The notes under the pieces are model-generated. The model saw only the letters and a program-made list of their open reading frames with translations. It did not search any database and was not told the origin of the DNA. The position numbers and the translations under genes are program-made. This document shows, in pieces, positions 9,173-18,224 of a stretch of DNA of 64,000 bases. This stretch comes from Tropicibacter sp. Alg240-R139 (GTDB taxonomy: Bacteria > Pseudomonadota > Alphaproteobacteria > Rhodobacterales > Rhodobacteraceae): the NCBI RefSeq assembly GCF_900537075.1, contig NZ_UNRA01000005.1, forward strand, positions 62,001-126,000, written 5' to 3'. The stretch's first letter is position 1. The number at the start of each line of letters is the position of its first letter.

Positions 9173-9566
9173 AAGTCCCTCCTGCGGGACATCCGGCCAC
9201 GGGCTTGCGCAAGGGCGCCAGTTTCCGTTACCTGATCCCGCAACTACGTGTTGCAATCCGTGTGGCGGCCGGTCGAGGTCCAATTCGTATGGTCGCCACA
9301 CACCTGCGATGTTTCAGACATCTCGTCCCCAGCAGGTGCCTTAGTGGTTCTGCATCGCAGCAAGAATGGCAAACCCGCTGTCCAATCTCGGGCGCAACCT
9401 CTGCCATCTGCCCAGAAATTGGGCGATCATTTCCGCACTTGCCTAGAAATTGATCGCAAGCGCCGGTAATTCCCGCCAGACCTGCAAAATAAAATGGCCA
9501 TCAGACAGATTCGAGGGCGATGTCTGGGCAACCACTTTGCATTGCACAGGCCACGCCATCTCTCGC
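9173..9566. promoter_or_regulatory. Divergent urt/ure control region
   Basis: A non-coding gap between urtA (minus) and ureD (plus). AGAAATTG occurs twice about 30 bp apart, in near-repeated blocks (around 9412-9465). On the plus strand 9525-9541 has GG-N10-GC spacing (GGGCAACCACTTTGCA), a possible sigma-54 -24/-12 element that would suit nitrogen control. No convincing NtrC site was identified. Confidence 0.35.
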
Positions 9567-10397
9567 TTGGACGACATAACACCTCAATCCGCCACTGCGG
9601 TTCAGCCCCGTGCCAAGGGACGTGTGCACCTAAGCGTCAAGCCGCGCGGGCCACGGACCGTGCTGGACCGATTCCGTCAGTCGGGGTCGTTGAAATGTCT
9701 TTACCCGCGCGGACATAGTACCGAGTTGCAGGCAGTTCTGGTCAATACGGCCGGCGGCGTGACCGGTGGCGACCGGTTTGAGACCAACGCTCACGCAGCC
9801 TCCGGCACACATCTGACCTTGACCACGCAGGCTTGCGAACGTGCTTATCGCGCGCAGCCTGATCAGAGCGGCCAGATCCGAACCCGGCTGAGCGTCAGCG
9901 ACGGCGCACGCCTGAACTGGCTGCCGCAAGAGACGATCCTTTTCAATGGCTGTGCCCTGGACCGCCGACTGTCCGTGGACCTGACGCATGGCGCTGAACT
10001 GCTGCTGGTTGAACCCCTGATCTTTGGTCGCGAGGCGATGGGAGAGGTGTTGCTTACCGCTCAATTGAATGACCGCATCGACATCCGCCGCGCAGGCCTG
10101 CCGCTCTATTTAGACGCGCTGCATTTGGACGGCGACGTACAGGCGCTGATGCAACGGCGCTTTGTCGGAGGCGACGCCCGCGCCGTGGCCAACGTGGTGT
10201 TTGTGTCGCACCGTGCCGAAGCCCAACTAGATCCTGTACGTGAGATGCTGCCCGACACCGCAGGTGCCAGCCTGCTGCGCCCCGACGTGCTGGTCCTGCG
10301 CTTGTTGGCCCCAGATGGCTTTGACCTGCGCCGTACCCTGATCCCGATCCTGACCCGCTTGAACGGGCACCCTTTGCCAAGATGCTGGACGATATGA
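9567..10397 (+). CDS. ureD: urease accessory protein UreD
   Basis: A 276-residue UreD/UreH, part of the UreD-F-G complex that delivers nickel to apo-urease. Motifs are [27 protein letters not shown] and [13 protein letters not shown]. The TTG start at 9567 gives the usual family length and lies before the conserved [13 protein letters not shown] block. The frame is open back to 9450, but those residues look non-coding. No good ribosome site is visible, so the start is uncertain. It leads the plus-strand urease operon and ends two bases before ureA. Confidence 0.88.
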   Translation: MDDITPQSATAVQPRAKGRVHLSVKPRGPRTVLDRFRQSGSLKCLYPRGHSTELQAVLVNTAGGVTGGDRFETNAHAASGTHLTLTTQACERAYRAQPDQSGQIRTRLSVSDGARLNWLPQETILFNGCALDRRLSVDLTHGAELLLVEPLIFGREAMGEVLLTAQLNDRIDIRRAGLPLYLDALHLDGDVQALMQRRFVGGDARAVANVVFVSHRAEAQLDPVREMLPDTAGASLLRPDVLVLRLLAPDGFDLRRTLIPILTRLNGHPLPRCWTI

Positions 10398-10398
10398 C

Positions 10399-10701
10399 AT
10401 GAACCTGACCCCCCGAGAAAAAGACAAGTTGCTGGTCGCCATGGCCGCCGAGGTTGCCCGCAAGCGCCTGGCGCGCGGCGTGTTGCTCAACCACCCCGAA
10501 GCCATCGCGCTGATCACCGATTCTGTCGTCGAAGGCGCCCGTGACGGACGCTCGGTCGCCGACATGATGGAGGCGGGCGCGCAGGTCATCACCGTCGAAC
10601 AGTGTATGCCCGGCGTGCCTGACATGATCCACGAGGTGCAGGTCGAAGCCACCTTTCCCGACGGCACCAAACTGGTGACCGTCCACAACCCCATTCGCTG
10701 A
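10399..10701 (+). CDS. ureA: urease subunit gamma UreA
   Basis: A 100-residue gamma subunit of normal length. It begins [16 protein letters not shown] and contains [21 protein letters not shown] and [16 protein letters not shown]. It assembles with UreB and UreC into the (alpha-beta-gamma)3 enzyme that hydrolyses urea to ammonia and carbamate in the cytoplasm. The ATG follows the ureD stop by one base. Confidence 0.97.
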   Translation: MNLTPREKDKLLVAMAAEVARKRLARGVLLNHPEAIALITDSVVEGARDGRSVADMMEAGAQVITVEQCMPGVPDMIHEVQVEATFPDGTKLVTVHNPIR

Positions 10702-10713
10702 AGGAGACCGCAG

Positions 10714-10875
10714 ATGAAAACCCTGTTCACCGCCCTGACCACCCTGACCGCAGCCCCCGCCCTGGCCCACGGCAGCGCGCATGTTCACCCCCACGGATCC
10801 GAAGCCTGGCTGGCCCTGGCCCTGATCTCGGTTATGGGAACTCTGGCTTACCTGCTCCACCGGTCGCGCAAATGA
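10714..10875 (+). CDS. small His-rich single-pass membrane protein between ureA and ureB
   Basis: A 53-residue ORF with an AAGGAGA ribosome site eight bases upstream. Residues 1-18 look like a signal peptide ([18 protein letters not shown]). Then comes a His-rich stretch, [10 protein letters not shown], a transmembrane segment (about residues 32-48) and a basic tail, HRSRK. Its stop overlaps the ureB start (ATGA), so it is translationally embedded in the urease operon. No known domain is recognised. The histidines suggest metal, perhaps nickel, binding outside the membrane; this is inference. Confidence 0.72.
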   Translation: MKTLFTALTTLTAAPALAHGSAHVHPHGSEAWLALALISVMGTLAYLLHRSRK

Positions 10876-11177
10876 TCCCCGGCGAGCTGCTGCCAGCCGA
10901 GGGCGAGCTGACGTTGAACGCCAACCAGCCCGTCACCATCCTGATGGTCGCCAACACCGGCGACCGGCCCGTTCAAGTGGGCAGCCACTACCACTTTGCC
11001 GAAGCCAACCCGGCGCTTGAGTTTCACCGCGACGCCGCTCGCGGCAAACGCCTGGACATCGCCGCAGGCACCGCCGTGCGGTTCGAACCGGGCCAACGGC
11101 GCGAGGTCCAGTTGATCCCCATCGGAGGGGCTCGGCGCGTATTCGGTTTCAACCAACAGGTTATGGGAGATCTCTGA
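10872..11177 (+). CDS. ureB: urease subunit beta UreB
   Basis: A 101-residue beta subunit. It begins [16 protein letters not shown], with [17 protein letters not shown] and [17 protein letters not shown] as family signatures. It overlaps both the preceding small ORF (4 bases) and ureC (1 base), a tightly coupled arrangement. Confidence 0.97.
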   Translation: MIPGELLPAEGELTLNANQPVTILMVANTGDRPVQVGSHYHFAEANPALEFHRDAARGKRLDIAAGTAVRFEPGQRREVQLIPIGGARRVFGFNQQVMGDL

Positions 11178-12889
11178 TGCCCGCCACCATCACCCGATCC
11201 GATTTTGCCGCCATGTTTGGCCCCACCACTGGTGACCGGCTGCGGCTGGCGGACACCGATCTGATCATCGAGGTAGAATGCGACCTGACCGGGCCGTATG
11301 GCGAAGAGGTCAAGTTCGGTGGCGGCAAGGTGATCCGCGATGGCATGGGACAGGCCCAGACCACGCGGGCCGAAGGCGCTGTTGACACGGTGATCACCAA
11401 CGCGCTGATCGTGGATCACACCGGCATCTTCAAGGCCGACGTGGGCCTGAAGGACGGGCGCATCGCCAAGATCGGCAAGGCGGGCAACCCTGACACCCAA
11501 CCCGGTGTCGATATAATCGTCGGTCCGGGGACCGAGGCCATCGCAGGCGAGGGGCGTATCCTGACCGCAGGCGGATTCGACAGCCATATCCATTTCATCT
11601 GTCCACAACAGATCGAGGAGGCGCTCCATTCCGGCCTCACCACCATGCTGGGCGGTGGCACCGGGCCAGCCCATGGGACACTGGCCACCACTTGCACCCC
11701 CGGTGCCTGGCATCTGTCCCGCATGTTGCAGGCCGCCGACGCGTTCCCCATGAACCTCGCGTTTGCGGGCAAGGGCAACGCATCCCTCCCCGCCGCGCTG
11801 GAAGAGCAAGTCCTCGCCGGGGCCTGCGCCCTGAAGCTGCACGAGGATTGGGGCACCACCCCTGCCGCTATCGACTGCTGCCTGTCGGTGGCCGACGCCA
11901 TGGACGTGCAGGTGATGATCCACACCGATACGCTCAACGAGAGCGGCTTTGTCGAAAACACCGTCGCCGCCATCAAGGGCCGCACGATCCACGCCTTCCA
12001 CACCGAAGGCGCAGGCGGTGGCCACGCCCCCGACATCATCAAGATCTGCGGCGACGCCAATGTCCTGCCCTCATCCACCAACCCCACCCGTCCCTTCACC
12101 GTCAATACCGTTGACGAGCACCTCGACATGCTGATGGTCTGCCACCACCTGGACAAATCCATCCCCGAGGATGTGGCATTCGCCGAAAGCCGCATTCGGC
12201 GCGAAACCATCGCCGCCGAAGACATCCTGCACGACATGGGTGCCTTCAGTATCATCGCTTCTGACAGCCAGGCCATGGGCCGCGTGGGCGAGGTGCTGAT
12301 CCGCACCTGGCAGACCGCCGACAAGATGAAGAAACAACGCGGGCGCTTGGCCGAAGAGACCGGAGAGAACGACAACTTCCGCGTCCGCCGCTACATCGCA
12401 AAGTACACCATCAACCCTGCCGTCGCCCATGGGCTGAGCCACGAGATTGGCTCTATCGAGGAAGGCAAACGCGCCGATCTGGTGCTGTGGAACCCGGCGT
12501 TCTTTGGTGTGAAGCCGGAAATGGTCCTGCTGGGTGGAACCATTGCCATGGCACAGATGGGCGATCCCAACGCCTCGATCCCGACGCCGCAGCCGGTTTA
12601 TTCCCGACCCATGTTCGGGGCCTATGGGCGCTCGGTCGAACACTCGGCTGTGACCTTTGTCAGTGCCGCTGCGCAGGACGCCGGGATCCGCAATCAACTG
12701 GGGCTGGCGAAGCAAACGCTCGCGGTCAGCAACACGCGCACCATCGGCAAGACAGACCTGTCTCTGAACAACGCGCTACCCCAAATCGAAGTGAACCCCG
12801 AAACGTATGAAGTACGCGCTGACGGCGAGTTGCTGACCTGCGCCCCGGCCGAAGTTCTGCCCATGGCACAACGCTATTTCATGTTCTGA
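11177..12889 (+). CDS. ureC: urease subunit alpha UreC
   Basis: A 570-residue catalytic subunit of full length. Visible active-site features: the [13 protein letters not shown] nickel-binding HxH motif, [10 protein letters not shown] with the lysine that becomes carbamylated and bridges the two nickels, [10 protein letters not shown], and the mobile-flap [16 protein letters not shown] with the conserved Cys and His. All key residues appear present, so an active urease is expected. ureE follows 380 bp later, beyond an antisense ORF. Confidence 0.98.
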   Translation: MPATITRSDFAAMFGPTTGDRLRLADTDLIIEVECDLTGPYGEEVKFGGGKVIRDGMGQAQTTRAEGAVDTVITNALIVDHTGIFKADVGLKDGRIAKIGKAGNPDTQPGVDIIVGPGTEAIAGEGRILTAGGFDSHIHFICPQQIEEALHSGLTTMLGGGTGPAHGTLATTCTPGAWHLSRMLQAADAFPMNLAFAGKGNASLPAALEEQVLAGACALKLHEDWGTTPAAIDCCLSVADAMDVQVMIHTDTLNESGFVENTVAAIKGRTIHAFHTEGAGGGHAPDIIKICGDANVLPSSTNPTRPFTVNTVDEHLDMLMVCHHLDKSIPEDVAFAESRIRRETIAAEDILHDMGAFSIIASDSQAMGRVGEVLIRTWQTADKMKKQRGRLAEETGENDNFRVRRYIAKYTINPAVAHGLSHEIGSIEEGKRADLVLWNPAFFGVKPEMVLLGGTIAMAQMGDPNASIPTPQPVYSRPMFGAYGRSVEHSAVTFVSAAAQDAGIRNQLGLAKQTLAVSNTRTIGKTDLSLNNALPQIEVNPETYEVRADGELLTCAPAEVLPMAQRYFMF

Positions 12890-12909
12890 TGTCACCCCGG
12901 AAACCACAG

Positions 12910-13239
12910 TCAAAAAGGCTCGAACACATCGAACTCCTCCTGCGCTTCAACCGCTTCGGTCACAACCGTCTCTGTCTGGGTGATCTTCCAGTATTGGGGG
13001 TCGTTCAAGACATCCAGCGGCAGCTTGTCGCGCAGCAAGGTTCTGCGGGTCTGGGACTTGACCAAAATCGTGAACTGCTGCCCCGCCACCAACCCATTCG
13101 CCCGCGCCGCAAGCGCCTTTGCTCGCAACGCGTCAACCCGCGCCCTGAGCACCTTCATCTCGGCGCGCAGCTGACCCAACTCATCCGCAATGCGGGGAAG
13201 ATCATTAACCAAAGCTATGCCGCCACGTTGACCGCGCAT
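12910..13239 (-). CDS. antisense coiled-coil protein within urease operon
   Basis: A 109-residue protein read opposite to the urease genes, between ureC and ureE. Residues ~12-45 are a likely coiled coil (IADELGQLRAEMKVLRARV). The C-terminal part contains FTILVKSQTRRTLLRDKLP and DDPQYWKI-like NDPQYWKITQTETV, and the tail is acidic. The composition looks protein-like, unlike the plus-strand alternative. The start at 13239 is chosen over 13293 because the longer form runs into ureE; no clear ribosome site is seen. Function unknown. Confidence 0.55.
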   Translation of the reverse strand: MRGQRGGIALVNDLPRIADELGQLRAEMKVLRARVDALRAKALAARANGLVAGQQFTILVKSQTRRTLLRDKLPLDVLNDPQYWKITQTETVVTEAVEAQEEFDVFEPF

Positions 13240-13269
13240 GGATAACAAACCGTAAAGAGAAGCACACAA

Positions 13270-13719
13270 ATGCAACTCCCTTCCAGCCAGCACACCCGCA
13301 AATATGTCTATGGTTCAACACCTTCCGGCACCGTCACGCTCAGCTATGATGACCGTTTTCTGCGCCGCAAGGTGCTGACCACGGACCAAAACGACAGCTT
13401 TCTGGTCGACTTAGCGCACACGACATCGCTTGACCACGGCGACGCGTTCGAACTGATCGACGGCCGCTTGATCTGCGTAGTTGCCGCGCCCGAAGACCTG
13501 CTGGAAGTGACCGGAGACACTCTGCCGCGCATCGCCTGGCACATCGGCAACCGCCACACCCCATGTCAGGTTGAAGACACCCGTCTGTTGATCCAGCGCG
13601 ATCATGTGATCCGCGACATGCTGGACAAGATCGGCGCGACAGTGCGCGAGGTGGTGGAACCCTTTACACCCGAAGGCGGGGCATACGGGCACGGACGCAC
13701 CCATGGCCACGCCCACTGA
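13270..13719 (+). CDS. ureE: urease accessory protein UreE
   Basis: A 149-residue nickel metallochaperone. The N-terminal peptide-binding-like half carries VTLSYDDRFLRRKVL. The C-terminal ferredoxin-like half has IAWHIGNRHTPCQV with the family metal-binding His and LIQRDHVIRDML. It ends in the His-rich tail [10 protein letters not shown]. It overlaps ureF by 17 bases. Confidence 0.95.
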   Translation: MQLPSSQHTRKYVYGSTPSGTVTLSYDDRFLRRKVLTTDQNDSFLVDLAHTTSLDHGDAFELIDGRLICVVAAPEDLLEVTGDTLPRIAWHIGNRHTPCQVEDTRLLIQRDHVIRDMLDKIGATVREVVEPFTPEGGAYGHGRTHGHAH

Positions 13720-14350
13720 TATCTTGACGCTCGGCCAATGGTTTTCGCCTGCCTTCCCGGTCGGGGCGTTCGCCTATTCCCACGGGCTGGAACGGTCGAT
13801 TGATCAGGGACAAGTGCGGACGGCGGACGATGTGCAGGATTGGCTGGACACGGTTCTGCACCACGGTTCGGTGTGGAACGATACGGTTCTGCTGGCCTCT
13901 GCCTATCGGGCAGAAACCCCGGAAGAGCTGATCATGATTGACGCCACCTGCCGGGCGCTGGCCGCCTCGCGCGAGCGGCTGATGGAAAGCGACCTGCAGG
14001 GCAGCGCCTTTTGCGCCGCTGTCAGGGACGTCTGGCCCGTGGACCTCTCTGACCTGACCTATCCCGTGGCTGTTGGACGCGCCGCGCGGCTGATGGATTT
14101 GCCGCTGGAACTCACGGCGCAGATGTATGTGCAGGCCTTCGTCAGCAACCTCGCCGCCGCCGCCGTGCGATTGGTGCCGCTGGGTCAAACCGACGGGCAA
14201 CGCATTGTCAAACACTTGACCCCCGCCTGCCGCGACATCGCCGCCAAGGCGGTACAGGCAGACGCCGACGACCTGCGCGCCTGCAGCTATGTGACCGACA
14301 TCGCGGCGATGAACCACGAAACGCAATATTCAAGGATCTTCAGAACATGA
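13703..14350 (+). CDS. ureF: urease accessory protein UreF
   Basis: A 215-residue all-helical accessory protein that bridges UreD and UreG. Family motifs are [20 protein letters not shown] near the N-terminus and [20 protein letters not shown] near residue 160. It overlaps ureE at its start and ureG at its end (4 bases). Confidence 0.95.
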   Translation: MATPTDILTLGQWFSPAFPVGAFAYSHGLERSIDQGQVRTADDVQDWLDTVLHHGSVWNDTVLLASAYRAETPEELIMIDATCRALAASRERLMESDLQGSAFCAAVRDVWPVDLSDLTYPVAVGRAARLMDLPLELTAQMYVQAFVSNLAAAAVRLVPLGQTDGQRIVKHLTPACRDIAAKAVQADADDLRACSYVTDIAAMNHETQYSRIFRT

Positions 14351-14958
14351 GCAGAATGAATGGCCCCCTGCGCGTCGGCATCGGCGGACCCGTGGGCGCG
14401 GGCAAAACCACCCTGACCGCCCGTCTGGCCGAGGCGCTGCGCGACAAACACTCGATCGGCGTGATCACCAATGACATCTACACGCAAGAGGATGCCGAGG
14501 CCCTGATGCGCCTGCAAATCCTGCCGCAAGATCGGATAATCGGCGTCGAAACCGGCGGCTGCCCGCACACTGCCATTCGCGAAGATGCCTCGATCAACTT
14601 GGCTGCCGTGGCGCAGATGCAGGACCGGCACCCGGACATCGAGGTCGTGCTGATCGAAAGCGGTGGTGACAACTTATCGGCCACGTTCAGCCCGGAACTG
14701 GCGGATGTGACGCTCTACGTCATCGACGTAGCCGCCGGCGAGGAAATCCCTCGCAAAGGCGGCCCGGCGATCACCCGTTCGGACATCCTGATCATCAACA
14801 AAACCGACCTGGCCCCGCATGTCGGCGCAAGGCTTGAGGTGATGGACCGCGACGCCACAAAGATGCGCCAAGGGCGGCCATTTGTCTTCTCGGCCCTGCG
14901 CCACAAACAGGGCGTGCCCGAGATCGTCGAGCTGCTCAGCCAAGTTGGCGGGCTCTAA
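14347..14958 (+). CDS. ureG: urease accessory GTPase UreG
   Basis: A 203-residue SIMIBI-class GTPase that powers nickel insertion. The P-loop is [17 protein letters not shown]. Others are [17 protein letters not shown] with the Cys-Pro-His metal site, [13 protein letters not shown], and the guanine-specificity motif [11 protein letters not shown]. It is the last urease gene. Its stop overlaps the convergent dctM stop by a few bases. Confidence 0.97.
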   Translation: MSRMNGPLRVGIGGPVGAGKTTLTARLAEALRDKHSIGVITNDIYTQEDAEALMRLQILPQDRIIGVETGGCPHTAIREDASINLAAVAQMQDRHPDIEVVLIESGGDNLSATFSPELADVTLYVIDVAAGEEIPRKGGPAITRSDILIINKTDLAPHVGARLEVMDRDATKMRQGRPFVFSALRHKQGVPEIVELLSQVGGL

Positions 14959-16454
14959 AGCGCCAGCAGAAACAGGGTGATGGACGGGAACGCCACCAGA
15001 ATGACCACCCGGATGATGTCTGATCCAACGAAGAACATCACCGCCTTATAGGTCTCGACCATTGGGGTCTTGCGGTCCATCGCGTTGATGATGAACAGGT
15101 TCATCCCCACCGGCGGCGTGATCAGTCCAACCTCGACCACGATCAGCACCAGGATGCCGAACCAGATCGCCACATGCTCGGCCTCCATCCGGTTGGCCAT
15201 GCCCTTGGTCACCCGAATGCCCAGCTCCTTCATCTCGGCGCGGGTCAGCTCGGTGCCGTTGGCAATCGCGTCTTTGATCGACGCCAGCGTTTCCGCCGCC
15301 ATCCCCTCAGGCACGCCAAGTGCCAGCACCTCGCGCGCGGCATCGGCTTGCAGGGCGGCCAGATTGACCAGATCGAAATCCATCGCGGAAATCACGGGAA
15401 AGAAGATCGGGATCGTCAGCAGGATCATCGACAGGCTGTCCATCAGGCACCCAAAGACCAGGTAGAAGCACAGAATCAGTGCCAGAACCATCCACGGACT
15501 CAGGCCTTGGCTGACCACAAAGTTCGACAGCTCTTGCGGCACCTGTGTCAGCGCCAGAAAGCCGTTGTAGAACCCCGCCCCCAGCACGATGAAAAAGATC
15601 ATTGCGGTAGATCGCGCGGTGACGGTGAAACTTTCGACCAGCGAACCGCGCGTCAGCCCCCCGTTGAAAAACGCGATGACAGCCGTTCCAAAGGCACCAA
15701 CAGCCGCCCCTTCGGTTGGTGTGAACCACCCCAGATAGATACCACCCACCACCAGACCAAAGACCAGCAACACGGGCCACACCTGAACAAGCGCCGCAAA
15801 ACGTTCAGAATACGGCACCGCAGGCCGGGTGCCGGCACTTTCAGGGTAAAGCCGCACATAGACCGAGATCGCGATGACATAGCCCAGCGCCGCCATAATG
15901 CCGGGGATGAAGGCTGCCAGAAACAGCTTGGCAATGTTCTGCTCGGTCAGGATCGCATAGATCACCAACACCACAGACGGCGGGATCAGGATGCCCAGCG
16001 TGCCCCCTGCCGCCAAGGTCGCGGTCGAAAATCCGCCCGCGTACCCGTACTGCTTCAACTCGGGCAAGGCCACACGCCCCATCGTCGCCGCCGTCGCCAA
16101 CGACGACCCGCAGATTGCGCCAAAGCCAGCACAGGCCCCGATGGAGGCCATCGCCACACCGCCCTTGCGGTGGCCCAGCCAACCCTCAGCCGCCTTGAAA
16201 AGTGCATTCGACATACCGCCCAGCGTTGCGAAATGCCCCATCAGCAGGAACATCGGCACGATCGTCAGCGAATAGCTGGAAAAGGTCGTGTAGGTTTCGT
16301 TCTTCAGCCGCGCGAACGCCACCTGCGTGCCGTCGGTGACCCAGATCAGGCCCACCAGCCCGACCAGAAACATCGCCAACCCAATCGGCACCCGCAGGAA
16401 AATCAGCACCATCAGGGCAGGAAAGGATGCAATCCCAATCTCAAGCGAACTCAA
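14955..16454 (-). CDS. dctM: TRAP transporter large permease DctM
   Basis: A 499-residue, about 12-helix permease of the TRAP large-subunit family. Motifs are [50 protein letters not shown] and [18 protein letters not shown]. It is longer than the usual ~430 residues because of a charged insertion around residues 360-425 ([20 protein letters not shown] onward) before the last helices. It works with DctQ and the DctP protein downstream of gentisate genes, so a hydroxybenzoate-like substrate is likely (inferred). Confidence 0.9.
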   Translation of the reverse strand: MSSLEIGIASFPALMVLIFLRVPIGLAMFLVGLVGLIWVTDGTQVAFARLKNETYTTFSSYSLTIVPMFLLMGHFATLGGMSNALFKAAEGWLGHRKGGVAMASIGACAGFGAICGSSLATAATMGRVALPELKQYGYAGGFSTATLAAGGTLGILIPPSVVLVIYAILTEQNIAKLFLAAFIPGIMAALGYVIAISVYVRLYPESAGTRPAVPYSERFAALVQVWPVLLVFGLVVGGIYLGWFTPTEGAAVGAFGTAVIAFFNGGLTRGSLVESFTVTARSTAMIFFIVLGAGFYNGFLALTQVPQELSNFVVSQGLSPWMVLALILCFYLVFGCLMDSLSMILLTIPIFFPVISAMDFDLVNLAALQADAAREVLALGVPEGMAAETLASIKDAIANGTELTRAEMKELGIRVTKGMANRMEAEHVAIWFGILVLIVVEVGLITPPVGMNLFIINAMDRKTPMVETYKAVMFFVGSDIIRVVILVAFPSITLFLLAL

Positions 16455-17035
16455 TGGCTTGCCTCCATCCCGTCGTGGATCACGATCCGGCCCGTCAGGA
16501 ACTCAAATATCCGAACACCCGCCATGTAAATCCCCACGACCGCCGCCGCCAAGGACGCCACAAAGCTCAACCCATACGCCCACCAGATCGGGAATTGCAG
16601 CAGGAATGTCGTCTCGCCGTATTGCCGCTTGCTCAACATCCCATCGCCCAGCTTCCACGCGATCAGCACCAGCACCCCGGCAAAGGCGATCTCGATCACC
16701 ATCCGCAGTAACCGGTTCACCGCCTTGGGAAAGTTGTTCGCCAGAATATCGACCGAGGCGTGTCCGGCCGTAATCTGACACAGCGGCATGAAACAGAAGA
16801 TGGCAAAAGCAACGCCCGCCTCGACCAGCTCGAAATCGCCATTCACCGGGCCAATGCCAATCGCGATCGCCCAATCGGCAAAACCGGGCGCCAGTCCTTG
16901 CATGAAATCGCCATGGAAAAAGCCGTTCAGCAAACGGCCCAGGATAGAAGCACAGGTCAACAGGATCAGCGCGCTCAGGACAATCCCGCCGACAATGGCC
17001 AGCGTGCGGGCCAATCCCATCATCAGCTTGTGCAT
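16451..17035 (-). CDS. dctQ: TRAP transporter small permease DctQ
   Basis: A 194-residue, four-helix small TRAP subunit. It shows VEAGVAFAIFCFMPLCQITAG in the centre and helices at about 10-30, 70-90, 105-130 and 155-175. It overlaps dctM by four bases and follows dctP by about 60 bp. It scaffolds the membrane complex. Confidence 0.87.
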   Translation of the reverse strand: MHKLMMGLARTLAIVGGIVLSALILLTCASILGRLLNGFFHGDFMQGLAPGFADWAIAIGIGPVNGDFELVEAGVAFAIFCFMPLCQITAGHASVDILANNFPKAVNRLLRMVIEIAFAGVLVLIAWKLGDGMLSKRQYGETTFLLQFPIWWAYGLSFVASLAAAVVGIYMAGVRIFEFLTGRIVIHDGMEASH

Positions 17036-17096
17036 CGGTTGTTCGTCTTTCTTGAAATGGCAACCGTGGCGGCAACACCGCCACGGTCAATTGTAC

Positions 17097-18143
17097 TTAC
17101 TGCGAGTACTTTTCGATCAGCATCTGCGCTTCTTCGATCAGCGCCTTGCCGTCCTTACCCTTGGAATCCATGTCAGCGATCCATTCGTCATAAATCGGCA
17201 TGGCCAGCGCCTGCCATTCGGCGGTCTGGTCGGCATCCAGCGTGATGATGTTGTTGCCCAGATCCTCGGCAATCACACGCGACGGACCATCGGCATCCGC
17301 CATGGTGCCACCGGCAAAGACCGAGAATTCGAGGCCCGAGTTGTCGTCGATCACCTTTTTCAAGTCATCCGGCAGGCTTTCATACTTCTCTTTGTTCATC
17401 GCCAGCACAAAGGTCAGCGTATACAGCGCCTTGCCGGTGAACTCGGTGTGATTTTCCACCAGTTCCGGCACTTTCAGGGCCGCAGTCACCTCCCAAGGGA
17501 TGGTGGTGCCGTCGATCACGCCTTTGCTCAGACCTTCGGGTACCGCAGGCACCGGCATACCAACCGGCGTCGCGCCCAGCTTGGTCAGCAGCGAGTTGAC
17601 CGAACGCGAACCGCCCCGGATCTTCATACCCTGCAAGTCATCCGGGCTTTCCACCGGATCAGCCGTATGAATCAGGCCGGGACCATGCACCCAGGTGCCC
17701 AGAATATGCACATCCTTGAACTCGGTGTCCTTCATGTGCTTTTCGAACATTTCCCAATACGCCCGGCTCATCGCGCGCGCATCGGTCATCATAAACGGCA
17801 GCTCGAACACTTCGGTCGATGGGAAACGGCCCGGAGTGTACCCCACAACCGTCCAGATGATGTCGGCCACGCCGTCAATCGCCTGATCCATCAGCTCTGG
17901 CGGCTTGCCACCCAGCTGCATTGACGGATAGCGCTCGACCTTGATCCGGCCACCCGAATCCTTTTCGACATTGTCCGCCCAGACATCCAGAACCAGCTTT
18001 GGCACGTTGGCCTGTGCTGGCAGAAACTGGTGCAGTTTCAGCGTAACCTCTTGCGCCAACGCCGAAGTTGCGCCGAATCCGGTGGCCATGGCCGCCACTG
18101 CCGCGCCGCCGATCAACCCCATTAGGGTTCTGCGATAAGTCAT
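17097..18143 (-). CDS. dctP: TRAP transporter substrate-binding protein DctP
   Basis: A 348-residue periplasmic binding protein with a signal peptide of about 30 residues ending ATSALA. Mature sequence features are KLHQFLPAQANVPKLVLDVW, VERYPSMQLGGKPPELMDQA and the family motif LQGMKIRGGSRSVNSLLTKL, whose Arg normally binds the carboxylate. The start at 18143 is set by a GGGAGGAAA ribosome site. Two palindromic operator copies lie just upstream, so it may have its own regulated promoter inside the gentisate operon. Confidence 0.92.
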   Translation of the reverse strand: MTYRRTLMGLIGGAAVAAMATGFGATSALAQEVTLKLHQFLPAQANVPKLVLDVWADNVEKDSGGRIKVERYPSMQLGGKPPELMDQAIDGVADIIWTVVGYTPGRFPSTEVFELPFMMTDARAMSRAYWEMFEKHMKDTEFKDVHILGTWVHGPGLIHTADPVESPDDLQGMKIRGGSRSVNSLLTKLGATPVGMPVPAVPEGLSKGVIDGTTIPWEVTAALKVPELVENHTEFTGKALYTLTFVLAMNKEKYESLPDDLKKVIDDNSGLEFSVFAGGTMADADGPSRVIAEDLGNNIITLDADQTAEWQALAMPIYDEWIADMDSKGKDGKALIEEAQMLIEKYSQ

Positions 18144-18171
18144 GATTTCCTCCCTTTGATCCCTCTTTGAG

Positions 18172-18212
18172 GCAATATAATGCAAATCTGAACCGTCAAT
18201 GCAATATATTGC
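18172..18212. promoter_or_regulatory. Tandem palindromic operators upstream of dctP
   Basis: GCAATATAATGC (18172-18183) and GCAATATATTGC (18201-18212) are centred 29 bp apart, between the hydroxylase stop and the dctP start. The second is a perfect palindrome also found at 101-112. Paired copies at near-helical spacing suggest cooperative binding of a repressor, possibly MarR-type, that responds to the aromatic substrate. Regulator identity is inferred. Confidence 0.55.
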
Positions 18213-18224
18213 TACAGTCTTTGG

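Noticed and set aside
12889-13245. Plus-strand ORF between ureC and ureE
   Set aside because: Arg/Gln/His-rich composition typical of shadow frames; the minus-strand frame is more protein-like.
15174-16529. Long plus-strand ORF (451 codons) opposite the TRAP permease
   Set aside because: It is an antisense shadow: His/Gln/Arg-rich low-complexity composition, no ribosome site and no family motif, while the minus strand encodes a clear DctM.
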